From: Prunella strophiata
Taxonomy: Eukaryota > Chordata > Aves > Passeriformes > Prunellidae
Length of the DNA stretch: 64,000 bases
NCBI GenBank assembly: GCA_036583965.1
Contig: JAZBQD010000027.1
Span: 9,649,187-9,713,186 of the forward strand
Reading direction: 5' to 3'
Part shown: in pieces, positions 1-59,923 of the stretch
Position numbering within the stretch: the stretch's first letter is position 1
How the letters are laid out: each line of letters starts with the position of its first letter
The notes under the pieces: model-generated
Database searches by the model: none
Seen by the model: the letters and a program-made list of their open reading frames with translations, nothing else
Told to the model about the DNA's origin: nothing
Made by a program: the position numbers and the translations under genes

Positions 1-3000
1 TATAAAGGAAATCTAAGGAAATTATTTCTGCCCCAAACAGAACTTTCTGTCAAGGCTCCCACAGAGTTTTGAAAAGAAACCCCACAAATGTGTTTGAATA
101 GCAATAATGAGGTTATTGGTATAGTGGGGGGACCTGTGTGCTCACTGCCAAACTGTTCATATACTGTAAAAATTAGAAGATACAGTTTCTGTGTCAGGAA
201 AACTCAGTCCAAAGTGTTGATTTCTTCAAAAGCATCTGCAGATTATGTAAGTATCATTATCTTTCATACAGGATAAACTCACAGTAACATGGGAAATATT
301 TAACCATAAGTATTAAAAATTAAATGGGAAAATAGGAACACAGATAAAGTATCTGATTATGTATTGTCCTTGGATGTTACAGCAGTCATTTGCAGATGTC
401 AGTCTTCCAGTTTTCTGGCAGGTAGATAATATCACCTCAATTTTATAGACCAGTTAGGTAACAAAAGAAAGGGAGTAGCATGCTCAGGGCTGCTCACTGA
501 GCTGAGCATAGCTGACATTGAAAATTAGGAATAAGCTCTCAGTTATGAACTTCAAACTCATTATTTCTTTTTCTTTCCTGGCTGTAAAATTACTTTGGTA
601 TTGAGTACATGGCTGAGCTGTTTACTGAAGTTGTGGTAAAGCAGTCCTTACCCAGCGTCCATGTTCCATGTCCTGGATTGCAGAGGAAAGTTTATATGGT
701 TACATTCTGCTGAACTGGCTACAGAATCAGTCAACTTCCCCACCCTGGGCTGTGCCTGTTTATTTCTCATCTCAAACTGTGGAACAATAGTCCTCTGATG
801 AATTTGTGCTTTCTTTCAAAATAAGACTGTAGTCTCTTTTTGCCTTTATGGCTTGATTGAGATCAAGTTAATGGCAGAGGCAGAGATACGTGCACAGATT
901 CCTATCAATAAATGGTTTGTTTAAAATAAAAGGGTGCTCTATTTTGGGCCCTGGTTCTAGATTACAGTGGGCAATGAAGAAAAACAAAATACAAAAGAAA
1001 AATTTAGGGTTTTTTGGCATACAAGTGGATTTACAAAGTATCAATGGTACTGCTGTATTACTGATTAGAAATTTAGTTTGGAAAAAAAAATTGGATAATT
1101 TGACGGTAGGTGTGGAATGTTCTCTAGTAATTGAACATATTTCTTTGCTGAATTGGTAGTGCTAGAAGTTACTAAAGTTATCAAAGTAGGACCTTTGTTT
1201 GACTAATACTGAGTTTTTGTACTAAAAGGAAAATGGTAAAATCTCCAGCTTTTTCTGTGTATTTCTCTCAACTCTTTTTAGTATTAGAAATTAGTAGAAT
1301 CACAATTACTGCCAGACTTTTGAAAGGTTTGGGGGTTTATTTTGTGCCTAGTTTCTGTAGATCTTCTGAACCTGTGCTAAAGCTCTTGTAACACATGCTG
1401 ACTAGTTTTGTTTGGCAAAGTTTTGTTACATTTGGCATGTCTCTCTTCTTGCTGCAAGAAGTTGTAGTATAGTGACATTCTGTATTACTTCTCTGAAAAC
1501 AGCCACAACCCATCTGACTCTCTGGAATCAACATAGCAGCTTAGTATTATCTGGACTGGTGTATTTCTTTCAGCTTCTGTTTGTCATTGCAAATTTTCCT
1601 AGTGATATCAAATTTTTGATTTGATATAGGCATCACTGCTATGAGTATGTGTATCTGACAGTAGGTACATTTTAATGTTAAGAAAAACATTTCAGATTAC
1701 AGACTTAAAAGCACTGTGATCTGAGCTGAAGAACAGGTTTTTCTTAGCTGAAGGGAGCTTTTTTCAATCAACCATAAAGTTAAGGCATTCTTCTTACACA
1801 TTTGTCCTTGAGTCATGAATATATGTCCCTGTATATGTGATGACTCGTGGCATGACTGTGAGACTTGGATAAAATATAGCTGACCCTATGGTTTTTTTTA
1901 ATATTCCTTCTGCTGTCACAGCAAGGAAGTAGTCTGTGTTTGAGAGAAGTTTTGTATCAGAGCCAAGTTGCTGGTCTGCTTCCCTGTGAAAGACTTTTTT
2001 CCTGTCATTTGGTAGGCACTCTTATGATGAAGCCTTTTCTCTCTAGCAGTGATTACTTCTATCATCTCACATGCCTCACAAGCTTTATTGTTAACTCAGT
2101 CAATCAGAATTAAACTGTGTGAAGCATTTAGTGCAAATGGCCTAGAATGGTAGCTAAGGGAATGTCTTCATCTGTTGTCATCAAAGAGAAAATACTTGTA
2201 GATCAAATGAAGATGGAGAAGCAAACTCAAGGAAGGTGAAATATTTGGGCCAGAGGGGACTGCTTTTAAAATGATGCTTTGGATTGCAGCAAAGGTGAAG
2301 GTGAAATGGCCAGATGAAGACCAAGGTGTGTAAAAGAATGAACAAAAAGTTGGTGTATGTGCTAGAGCAGCAACATGAATTTATGGAGTAGGCTGTATAA
2401 GTAAAGATCTGTAAATGTATTTAAGCAGTGGGGCTGGATGCCAGAAGAGGGAAAGGTAAGGGAAAACTGGAGAGCAGTTAAATGAAGTTTTGGAAGAGAA
2501 CTGTGACAAAATACTTCCAGCTATATAATGATGATTTGGAAAATAATGAAAATGCAATGAAAAACTAGGAGCACAGCTGAAAGCTGTGTTGGCAGATTTA
2601 CAATATCAGTATTAAGAAATGTTCTTCAGATGTTTATTCCAGGGCCACCTGGAAAGGTACAGTGAATACAGATCAAAAAGGCATTGTGAAAGATGAAATC
2701 AGGCTAGATTTCAGCTGTTACTTAGAACTACCTCCCCTTCAGTCCAGCAGAAAGTGGAAGTAATATAAATGTCTGGATGTTCAGAGAACCCTGACAGATG
2801 TATATGATGTAATAGATAAATAATAATCTAAATTATATTTAATTTTTTAACAACAAAGAACTTCACAGCTAAGCAGCAAGCTGTACATTAAACTCACCAA
2901 TTTTTGCATGATAATCATCATGAACTTTATGTAGTGACTACTTCTCTGGAGTGTGAACCCTGCTGAATCACTATTAGTGAGATTTCTTTTAAATGCATCA

Positions 3001-6000
3001 CTATTTCTTTGCCTTCATCCATGACTTCATCTACTTCCCACTTTCTGAAGAAAGGGGGAAGGATCAGAACATGGTCTGATGTGAGCAGAACCACACAGGT
3101 TACCTTAGCCAGGTCAAAGTCCAAAGTGCTTTGGTCCTCAGAGAATCAGAGTGCAAAGGGACAGTTTAACTGCCTGTGAGCAATAAAACAGGGAGGCAGT
3201 ATCTGGTTACTGTGACCTTGGAGATGGAGTCACACACATAGGTAAGCAGACTGAGGAGCTGGAAGTGTGTGCAAAGCAGCTGTAGGATTGTCAGAATATT
3301 TCTAAGCAGAGACGCCATGATCCAGACATTGCTGAAAGGTTATTTGGTCTGATATGCAAGGGGCCATAATTAATAAGATTGTCAACAGCTTTAAAAGCTT
3401 CACAGCAAGTCTGCAAGTTACATCAGGGAGAGGTTTGAATTGCATAAGTGAATCCCTGTTTATGTTGAGTATACAGGCATATGCCTGAGGCAAACTGCCT
3501 TGTAAACAAATGTTAAATTGGATCAGCAGTATTGCCAAAATATTTACTCATTTTCCTTCTGGAGTCAGGTGGTTGAAACATGACTTCCATGCTTTTATGG
3601 CACAGAGGTGGACTGAAAGGAGAAGGATTAAAACTAAATGGTTTTGCAGGGCTTTGGTAAGGCATGCCAGGATAGACACAAATTTTTGTTCAGGGTATGA
3701 CTGATGGGTAAGTAGACACTGAGGGCAGAGCTGACAGCTCCTTCCATGTTGATGATTCACAGTGTGACTGAGACCTTAAAGACAGAACCTATCAGTTCCT
3801 TGTTGTCAATTTGTTCTTGCCATAGAAATGCTATTTGCCAGTTGTGCTTCAGAGGAGAGAACATGGTTAATCTTAGGTGTATTCCAAGTGATTAACATTG
3901 TGCTCCATAATTTGTAAACTGATAGTTTGTTTTATTCATAGTATTGAGTATTATCCTCTTGAGAAAGATACCCTCTCACCTTCAGTTCTGCTTCTTCCTC
4001 CTTGCTTAAAGGATAATTAGTGAGAGAGGAAGAGTCCCTTTTTTCCCCATCTCTCCTTTGGTTTGATTAGGAATTTTGCTGTTCTGTCAGATCTTGCAGG
4101 AATGCATCCTCCAACATCAGAAGAATATACAGAACTTCAAATGAAATTGCTGGTATCACCTTACTCTGTCCTTTAAGTGAAACAGAGCATAGTGCAATGT
4201 TGGGTACTATTTAGAGACCAGGTAATTGGACAGAATATGCTGCTCTATGTGTACAAAACTTGAGAAATTTCTGAGCATGGGAAAAGTGATTTTATAAAAC
4301 AAACAAAACAAAAGCCTACTGACCTTGCCACCAAACCTTGTTCAGTCTGTCAAAACTGGAAAGACTGCAGGATAGCCTAAAACAGGATGAAAAGTTTTGT
4401 CTTTGCAAAAGCAGCTCAGTTTTCTCTGCATGTGCAGAGAAACAGTGCTGTGGACAGTCAGACCTTTGAGAAGCAGCTGTTGACCTCTTCTTGTTGCATA
4501 TCAGAATATCCAGGAAGCATGCAGGACACAGTGACCCAAAAAGTCACCCACCTTCTTTTCTGAGGTTTCCTTAGCTTAAGAAAAGCAGTCTGATCAAGGA
4601 AAAAGGTCCTGTGATAGATTCTCCTTTTACCTCAGAGTTGAGGCAAAAGAGCAGGAAATTTTGGCATGAAACTGAGTGAATTATAGAAATGGGCAAGAAA
4701 TTAAGAGGTAGCTGGCAGAGTTAATGAGAAGGCAAATACTGTTTAAGGCCACATTTGATCTGAGTTGCTGATCTCCTTCTACCTGTATTCATTCCCTTTT
4801 GGCAGACCTTGAAGCTTCTGTGTTGGTGGACAGCTCATTTCTGAGGAAATTCTGTTGAGAGCATCTCTGACTGTAGTAATTAAGTTACTTCAAATTCTTT
4901 CCTGTTCCCTGAAAACCCCAAATTACTCCACCACAACACCCAAGATTCCTAGTCTTTTTCTCAGAGGAAGTGTGTTGATTTAGCTGCTGCTGTGTATAGG
5001 TTCAAAGCATAGTTCTTTTTTCTTTATTTAAATTTACATTGTTAAAGTTTTCTAAGTCTATGAAAACATTTTAAACTTCTTCCCCTCACCCAAGGTATTA
5101 CTTCTAGTAAGACTAAGGTATAACTAATAATAAATAAATAGGTTTTAAAAGTCTCTGTGTAGACATTGACCTGTCCAACTTAGTTTGTTCATTCAAATTG
5201 GCTGGGTAAAATTAAAAATTAATGAAAGTACACAACTGACACAAGAAACCTGGTAAGTAACAATAAACCTCATCAACTTAACATGCAATCATCCTGCTTA
5301 AAACCAATAAGCATGCCAAACAGGCAAGGCAGGTTGTGTTGAGAATGACTCTAGATTATCTTGTTGTAATGCACTAAAGCTGTAGTTTGACCAGTTTTAT
5401 TTTAAAACCAATATTACCACGGAAAGGAGGAGTCCCATGCTTGTGAACTTGCTGTTGGTTTCTACTCAGTGCTGGTTTCTATATCCCTCTCCACCCCCTT
5501 TCCCTGATCCTTCTTGCACTGGGATTACTGGGTGAGGCATTTGAGGAGCTCATGTACATAAGCAGGGGAGAAGCAGGAGGAAAGGCATCTGAGGGCTATT
5601 TTTCTACTCAGTGCCTCGATGTTGTTTATCACACTCACCTGGGATGTTTCCAGTGCTACCCTATACTTGTAAACTAGGACGGGAAGAGGCAACTTAGAAG
5701 TGTTAAACCAGACACATACCTGAAATGTGACACCCTTTCCTCCCTGTACATCCCTGTGCTGAATTCGTGGGCTTTGTGTCTAGATGAGAATGAAACATGC
5801 CCCTTCTTCTTGCAGACAGTGGTGTGCAAATAAAACTTGAAAATATATATCACTTGCTGCCTCAGAACTACCTTACCTTCAAAACCCATACCCCATTTTC
5901 TTCTTGCATCTGCTTATCATGGATTCAGTTGTTCTTTCTGTAATTAACATAGCACAGCTAAAGGAGCCTCTTAGTGGAAAAGATGAACAGTCTCCTGGAA

Positions 6001-7084
6001 TAAAAGCAGATAGGCTGCTGTGGTTTAAAATGTAGGTAGTTTGTATGTACCTAAGTCATAATGTTGGTTTCACTTTTAAATTAGAAAGCTGATGAGTCTT
6101 AAATTCCTGGAACACAGACCTTCTTAGCTAATCTCCATAAACATGAATGAATTTGCCATGGGGGTAGTTCAGTGTTTTGAGAAATACATGTTTTCTATTT
6201 ATGAGCTGCAGGTACTGGTGTAGGAAGAAAATGGGAATGCAATTTCCATGAATACTACCAGTATGTGTGTGGGAATGCCCAACTGCAAGGAAACTCAGAG
6301 GCTTGGCAAGCCTTTCACTATTGTGACAGCTCCTTTCTAATAGTAGCACACATCTACATAAGCACTTGACAGACAGGCTGGTTTGAGTACCAAGTTAGAA
6401 ATGGCCACAGCCCTGCATTGCTGGCTGGGGAAAGTCATGCTGAACGAGGTGCTGGTGCTTGTGCAGTTGCCAGAGAATCCTTTCCTGCTGACACTGTACA
6501 GCCACTACTGACACCCTGGGTGAGGTGATCTCCTGTGCAGGAACCTCTGCAGGTTCCTCCTGCAGGAACCTTTGCAGCAGGGGGTGGAAGGAATGCTTTC
6601 AGTCCCCTGGATGTGGAAGCTGGGTCATAGTCTATTTTCAGAAGTAAACACTGAGTACCTCCAAAATCTGCCCTGAGGCTGTAGGTGACAGGTCCTTTGT
6701 ATAACACATTCTGTGAAAAATGACAGCAACCACTGCAGGGGGAAAAAAAGGATATGGGTGGAAGGAAAATTTCATAGGTCTTGGAATGGGAAACTTTTTC
6801 TCTGTATACAAACAGATGGCTTCCTTTACTTGTACTAAGAAGCTGATAGTTGGGTTTTTTCAACTTCTCAAAGCTTTCTGTCATCATGAGTTGCAGGAGA
6901 AGAGCAAAATGCCATTTCACATTTGCATAGTATGCTTATAGAAAGTCATCTCTGTGATGAAGACTGCAGAAATTGATGTATGGATCTCTTGTGTCATGAA
7001 GGATCTCTACATTGCACTGCAACAATACTTGTTCTTCACGTCTTTCATTTCATATCCTTACCTTTTTTTGCTTCTATCCAATAG
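1..7084 (+). other. TESK2: TESK2 intron upstream of first visible exon (partial)
   Basis: This AT-rich sequence ends in a pyrimidine-poor but usable acceptor (ATAG) immediately before the exon at 7085. The upstream coding exon or exons of TESK2, which in relatives carry the N-terminal extension and the glycine-rich ATP loop, are not in it: I looked for a GSGFFSEVFK-like exon with a donor and found none. All open frames are short and unlike any protein I know. A small alternating inverted repeat sits at 6539-6571. Otherwise I see nothing. Confidence 0.75.
6539..6571. repeat. Alternating inverted repeat
   Basis: The octamer AGGAACCT occurs at 6539-6546, its reverse complement at 6551-6558, and the octamer again at 6564-6571. 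Two alternative 8-bp hairpins with 4- and 5-nt loops can form from the shared middle copy. Confidence 0.9.
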
Positions 7085-54535
<47,451 letters not shown>

Positions 54536-56636
54536 AGAGGGGGCTCAAACTGAATGTGTCCTTGAGCTGTTCCCAGTTGCTTAAACTGAGTTTTTCTGCA
54601 GTGCTGGGCTTCACATTTGAAAGAGACTCAACAAGCTGGCTGTAGAACAGATAGCTGCGGACAGTGTCTGAAGAGACTGATCATTTTATAAAACTTTATT
54701 TCAAATTGTGCTTATTCCCTTTCCTGGTTTGAATTAGGAGGGGGAACTACTCCAGCCAGAATGGCCATGTGGGTCCCACAGTCCTTCCTGGAGACAGCAG
54801 CCAGAGCAGGCACCATTAAACAGTTTGACCTGGATTTCCAGCATGGGGCATTTTAAGGTATTAAGCTCCATGTAGAGTAGAAAGAATGACCCTTAGATTT
54901 TTCTCTCTTCCTCTAACTGAACATCTGCTCTAAGTCACTGCATTTTTTTTCATTAACATTCTGCATCAGTGCACCTGAGTCAGAGCCTCTGTTTCAGAAG
55001 CAGGCACAGAAGTCTTTCCTGAGCTATGTTGAGCAGATAGGAATGCTCTCTAGTCCCAGAGCTGCTTTGAATGCTGTTGTAGCATTAAACAAGCTCTTCT
55101 TTCAAAAGCAGCAAAAACAAAACCCCTCATGCTAGTCACAATCTGCAGGCTGAGTCACATGACAAGTACTTTGTGATTAACAAGAAGAATCTGTTCCCTG
55201 GTGTTTCATTTTCCCTTGGGATTTAGTAATGATGTTTAATACATTGGTGCAGGGAAGCTCGCTTCCTTGTACAGCTCTTTATGTACCTCAGCCCAGATGT
55301 GGAGGAAGATTTGCCCAGGGCACAGGGAAGCATATTTCCAGCATTGCCATTTCTGGGCTTCTGAAGAAACTGCTCCTGAAAGTACCAGTTGTACTGAGCT
55401 TTTGGCAGGGGGTGAGCCCTTATCTCTGAAGAGCTGAGTGGACATCATGGATCTGTTTCTGCAGAATAGTTAAATACAGTAGCTACATCACAATTGACTG
55501 TTACCACTAAACTAGAAGGCTCACATTCACCTCCCTCTCTGGTGCAACATCCCATCTCACTGATTTCACTGCAGTAATGATGACTCCTCACTAGCCTGCT
55601 TGACAGAGGACAGGAATCTCCTGCTCAGGGGAAGTTGCCAGCAGTGTTGTAACCCCACAAGTGCTCTTGGAAAGGACAATTCACAGGAGGGCTTTGAATT
55701 GTCAAACTGAAGAAAATTTAATTAGCTTGTCCTAAATTTACTTTTTGTTTCCTCTACAGAAAGAAGCTGCTGTCTTTATTGGTCTCTCCTGTCACTGAAT
55801 AGGATGATATTTTTATTATTTTTTTTTTTTTTACTTCCCTCAACCAGCAGGGTACCTATGAAAGAAGCAGCAACATGAGCTTTAATGCTGCTTGCTGGAA
55901 CCAGCATCAACAATCCCTGCTCTGGGATGCAGTTTATGGGAAAGCTCATTCTGTGACATTTGTGCAACATCCTGCTCTTTTCCACTATCATCATCCCAAA
56001 AAACATGGGGTTTTTAAAATTTTATTTTATGGGGTTTTTTTAACCTATATCATCATTCCTCAGTGAGGTAAACATTGCACACCTGCTGAGGCAGATTGTG
56101 ATGCAGCAGAGTCCAGATTTTCAGCCAGGTAGCCTGTTACACTCTTCCTGCTCTCTTGTAAGGTTGGATACTGTAAGCTGGTCTCTGATGGAAGCCAGAC
56201 TATTTCTACTCTTCTCCCATCTCAAAGAAAAGATGGAGAAAGCCTTAGTTCTTTCTTGGCTGGGATGTGTATCTTTCCTGAGGTGTAGGTAGCTATTCTA
56301 TGAGTTACAGCTATGACTTCCTCTAGTGAAGTGTGTGTTAACCTGAGCAGTTCTCCCTTTGCAGTGGCTGTTATGAATGAAAGGAGAAGCCCAGTGTTGC
56401 TGAGTTATTTAATACAGTCCATGCCAGATTAGGCAGTTGTTGGCAGCTTGAAAGAGAAAATGCCTGTGCTCACTAAGATCACCCCTTTTGGCCCACACCT
56501 CTTGCAAGGTGCTGATCTGTGGAGTAGTCTCTGTCTTCTGTATTGTGTCTGCAGAGTTCAGAGCAGCTTGTATGGCTGTGTAACTTTGAGGACAGAGAAA
56601 CACCAGAACTCAGTTGCCTGCCTGGTGCCTGCTTGC

Positions 56637-56660
56637 TTTTTTTTTTTTTTTTTTTTTTTT
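56637..56660. repeat. T24 homopolymer
   Basis: Twenty-four T residues directly followed by AATAAA, inside the putative TESK2 3' UTR. A U-rich element beside a polyadenylation hexamer could favour cleavage here, but the run may equally be a simple repeat. Confidence 0.9.
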
Positions 56661-58319
56661 AATAAATCTTTTTATCTTTGCTACAACTGTATCTTCTGGG
56701 AGAGAAACCATCAGCACCAGCTTCTGTTGTCACAAGATGCATTTAGGTGTGTGACTTCAGACAAACAAGCAATAATGAGCTAGTTTACTCTTGGATCACC
56801 AGGCTGAGGGAAGCTGTCCAGAGAGCACACGCACACCCCTGGCTGCCCTGGGGCTCCCGTGAGCCAGCCCTGGCTGTCAGTGCTCACACCTCATCATGGA
56901 GCCTGCTGCCCTCCCTGGCACTGACTGCAAAGCTTGAGCAGTCAGGCTTGGGGTACCCCCAGGGCACCCACTGCAGTGACCTCACAGTTCTCTTACACTG
57001 CTGTCTTTGTGACATTTCCCTGCCCTGAACAGCTCTTACAAAGCAGCAGAGCTAAATTTTTTTTTTCTTAAATGTCCGCTCTAAGCACAACCAATTGACA
57101 TGCATTGGGCACAACCATCAACGTTTCTGGCTCTTGGTACTGAGGTGGAGATGGAGATGTCAGAAACAGAAACAGAAATGCCAAGGAGTAGCAGCTCAGG
57201 CCTTTCCTGGAATGGTCTGCATGGGAAGAGGCAGACAGTATGAAACCAGAGTAAAAGGTCATTTTAAAAATTGCAAAGTGGTTGCTGAAACCCAGTGTTT
57301 CCAAGGATGCAGTTGGAAGTCACAACATCTCACCCCTTTGGCTGCATAAAGCTGAATCTAGGCTGCACCTAGTAATTCTTAGGTTTTGTGCCTACTGAGG
57401 TTGCTTTTCTACAGAGGGCCATTTTCTGACATGACTTTGAACATGTGGTCAGCAAACTCCTTGTTTTACAGTGATGTGACAAAGTTTTATCGTGATTGAA
57501 TTTTACCATGATTTTGACTTTACAGGAGCAGTTCTTGCTCTTTTAAAGTACTTTCTACATATTGCTACACATCTCCCTGAAGAGATCAAAGATGTTTTTA
57601 ATTCACTTTAAATCTATGTTGAGTTCAATTAAATGTCTGTTATAAGCTATTTTTGTTGTGGTTGCAGGTTGATAAAATGCAGCCAAGAAGAATGCATGTG
57701 AATTGCTGCCCCTCAAAAGCAGCACAGCCAGGGGGCTGTAGCAGACTTGTACTTGTTGGAGAGGCATTGATGTATTATGTGTAACAGAACATTGGTATTT
57801 TTTGCCAGTACAACTAAAGACACTTGAATAATTCCTGTTTGCACTTAATGCTATTGTTTATATTGCATGTCACTACATTTCTATGCAAAACAAATAACCT
57901 TTTTTTTTTTTTGGGAGGAGGGGCAGCCAGATATTTGATTAAGTATAAAGATCTTTGCGAGATGATCTATTTTCGTATTTATGAAGGAGTTTTACGTCTT
58001 AATATTTTGCAGTCTGTAAATAGCTGAACTTGTAATTAAAGGCTTAGGAAGAAGTTTGTAGCCTGTGTATAATAGTAAGTTAACACTGCCAGAAAAAAAT
58101 CTTTGCAAAACAACTTTTCTAATATTGCGGATATTTATGAATATGTAAAGAAAGCACGTCTTGTTTTTATGTTGATTGACCTTCTGACTTTTTTGAACTA
58201 TAGAAATGGTGTATGTTTTATTGGAACTGCAATAAGAAGTAACCAAAGATGAATCCACTTAAATATTTTCATAATTTTTTCTTGGTCAGGTTTTGTAAAC
58301 TTTCCCAACTTGCTTTCAA

Positions 58320-58325
58320 AATAAA
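58320..58325 (+). terminator. TESK2: Probable TESK2 polyadenylation signal
   Basis: AATAAA in CAAAATAAAAATG, followed 15-30 nt later by a GT-containing stretch (GAGTCTTGTG). It is the last good signal before the convergent TOE1 gene, giving a 3' UTR of about 3.8 kb. Confidence 0.5.
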
Positions 58326-58345
58326 AATGAAATCAAGGCCTGAGT

Positions 58346-59131
58346 CTTGTGATTAAGAGAACAACTGCTTTAAGTTAAATAAGCTGGCTTGAATGCTTAC
58401 TTAATGGCATTTCTATTTTAATGCCTGGATTGAGATAGTATTTGCTATTACTCAGTGCTAAGTTATACCCAAGGAAAACTCATCCTCAGTAAATGTTATT
58501 TCTCTCCTGCATCTCACTGAAGAGATTCCACTGTTGAATCCATGAGACTCAAGGATTTTTTTTTTTTTCTGCTCTGTGTTACAGTGCTCTGGAGGGTAGG
58601 CCATATCTTGTGAGCTACCAGATAAGATGGTTTTTGATAGCAGCCTGCAGGGTGCTTGCCATGGTGGCTGCTCTGCTCTAGCCCTAAATAGCTTCAGTAG
58701 CACAGGAAGCTCTGCAGTTTCTCAGGATCACGTATCTGGCTTTCAGCCCCACTGCCTCTCCCCTTGGAACAAGTCTGAAGACCTGCTATGGCTTGGTTCT
58801 GCATGCAGCTAGCCAGCTCTAGAATCAGCACATTCCCACATGCAAGGAATTTTCTCCTTCCCTTCTCTCCTGTAGAAGTAAAGGTCTCATCTGTGCATGC
58901 TCTAACCAAAGGTCCATTTCCCCCACTTCAGCCTTATCCCTGCCTTCACATCCCAGCATGCCACTAAGGAACACGGGCAACTCCAACTGACAGCAATTTA
59001 ATTGGTCAGATGTTAAAACACAAATAAGAATATGAAATCTGTTCCCTTTTTGGCAAGTTCTTGATGGAAGAAAGAACTCCAAAACTTGGAGGAGACAAAA
59101 AAAGCACAGTTTAGTGAGGAGTGCTGTAGCT
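58346..59131. other. Intergenic region / TOE1 3' UTR
   Basis: About 0.8 kb separates the probable TESK2 end from the TOE1 stop. On the - strand, ATTAAA at 59002-58997, about 130 nt after the stop, is the nearest possible TOE1 polyadenylation signal. A T11-13 run lies near 58557. The open frames here show no recognisable protein. Confidence 0.5.
58997..59002 (-). terminator. TOE1: Possible TOE1 polyadenylation signal (ATTAAA)
   Basis: On the - strand the common variant hexamer ATTAAA occurs about 130 nt past the TOE1 stop codon. Another ATTAAA-like word lies further on, near 58415. There is no transcript evidence to choose between them. Confidence 0.35.
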
Positions 59132-59923
59132 CTATGCACTGTCCCAGGCCAACTTTATCTTCTCACTGTGAGCTTTGGAAGATTTAGAAAACAAGCTCTT
59201 GACTATTTGCAGGGGAACTGATTTCCCACTGAGGTACAGTTTATTATGGCAGTCTGGCAACCAGGGCCCTGCACCGGTGTCTGTGTTTTTCCCTTGCTTG
59301 AGCATCCAGACATAAGCCATGATATAGCCAGTCATGAACGCATCAAAGCCAGCTCGGTGTGTGCCCCCCTGTGAAGGAGGGCCATGGGTTTCCTTTTCCT
59401 TTCCTGCAGCACTTGCTGCTTCAGTCTCACAGGTGCCTGGGTGACTGGCTGAGCCCAACTCCAACCTTTGACTTCTTCTCCGCTTGGTCACTGTCAGAGG
59501 CATTTCCCTTGGCAGAAGGGCTCTGGGCAGCTGCTGCCTGCTCAGTTCTTTCAGTGCTCCCCAGATTCTCCTCCCATTGTGTGCTGGTGTCTGAGCTGAC
59601 CTCCGTTTCCACGTCCATGGAGATCTCCTCCAGTGGCCTGCCCTCCCCGTTGGGTGCAAGTCTCTGCCAGCTCTGTAGCAGCTGCAGGCTCATAGCAGCT
59701 CTGCTTCCGTGGCGGTCCCTCCTCCCCGTTCTGAGCTTGCTCCATGTTGTCCCCTGAGCTTTCCTGCTGGAACGCCTGCTGTGAGCACTTTCATGTTCTT
59801 CCGGTGCTTCCATCTGTGCTTCCGTTTCTTTCGCTTCTCCCAAAGCTTGTCGTCCTCGTCAATGATGAGGTCGATGTTATGAGACTCTGGACACTTCACC
59901 CCTTTTGGACACCACCCATAGGC
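59132..59923 (-). CDS. TOE1: TOE1 exon 7 (zinc finger, NLS, C-terminal domain), three apparent frameshifts
   Basis: From acceptor TCCCTAG the exon reads [20 protein letters not shown] and the basic nuclear signal in frame 1. The homology then moves to frame 2 ([15 protein letters not shown], matching a GPPKKQ block in human), apparently to frame 3 ([17 protein letters not shown]), and back to frame 1 for [18 protein letters not shown] and the final [15 protein letters not shown] up to a TAG stop. Each change equals one surplus base: near 59789-59791 (AAA), 59645-59654 (CCC or GGGG) and 59439-59441 (CCC), in - strand terms. The three together restore the frame. The second and third positions are inferred from codon content and are approximate. 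Confidence 0.9.

Larger units (their letters stand above)
54536..58345 (+). other. TESK2: Putative TESK2 3' UTR
   Basis: No new gene appears between the TESK2 stop and the AATAAA at 58320, and the sequence has the look of a long AT-rich 3' UTR. ATTAAA words at about 54816 and 55084 and AATAAA at 56661 (next to a T24 run) could act as earlier polyadenylation sites. The stretch 57940-58200 is AT-rich yet keeps several CpGs, which hints at constraint. The extent is inferred without transcript data. Confidence 0.55.

Noticed and set aside
4550..4580. A stretch translating to FFSEV, as in the glycine-loop exon of TESK2
   Set aside because: No GSG precedes it, no donor follows in the right phase, and stops flank it in frame. 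It is a chance match; the real exon is off the left edge.
6435..6920. 161-codon open frame on the - strand
   Set aside because: No recognisable domain, overlapping frames on the other strand, and location in a TESK2 intron; composition looks like translated intron.
59401..59445. A tiny intron (GT to AG, 29 nt) as an explanation for the third TOE1 exon 7 frame change
   Set aside because: Far below the minimum size of vertebrate introns, and it would not explain the other frame changes.
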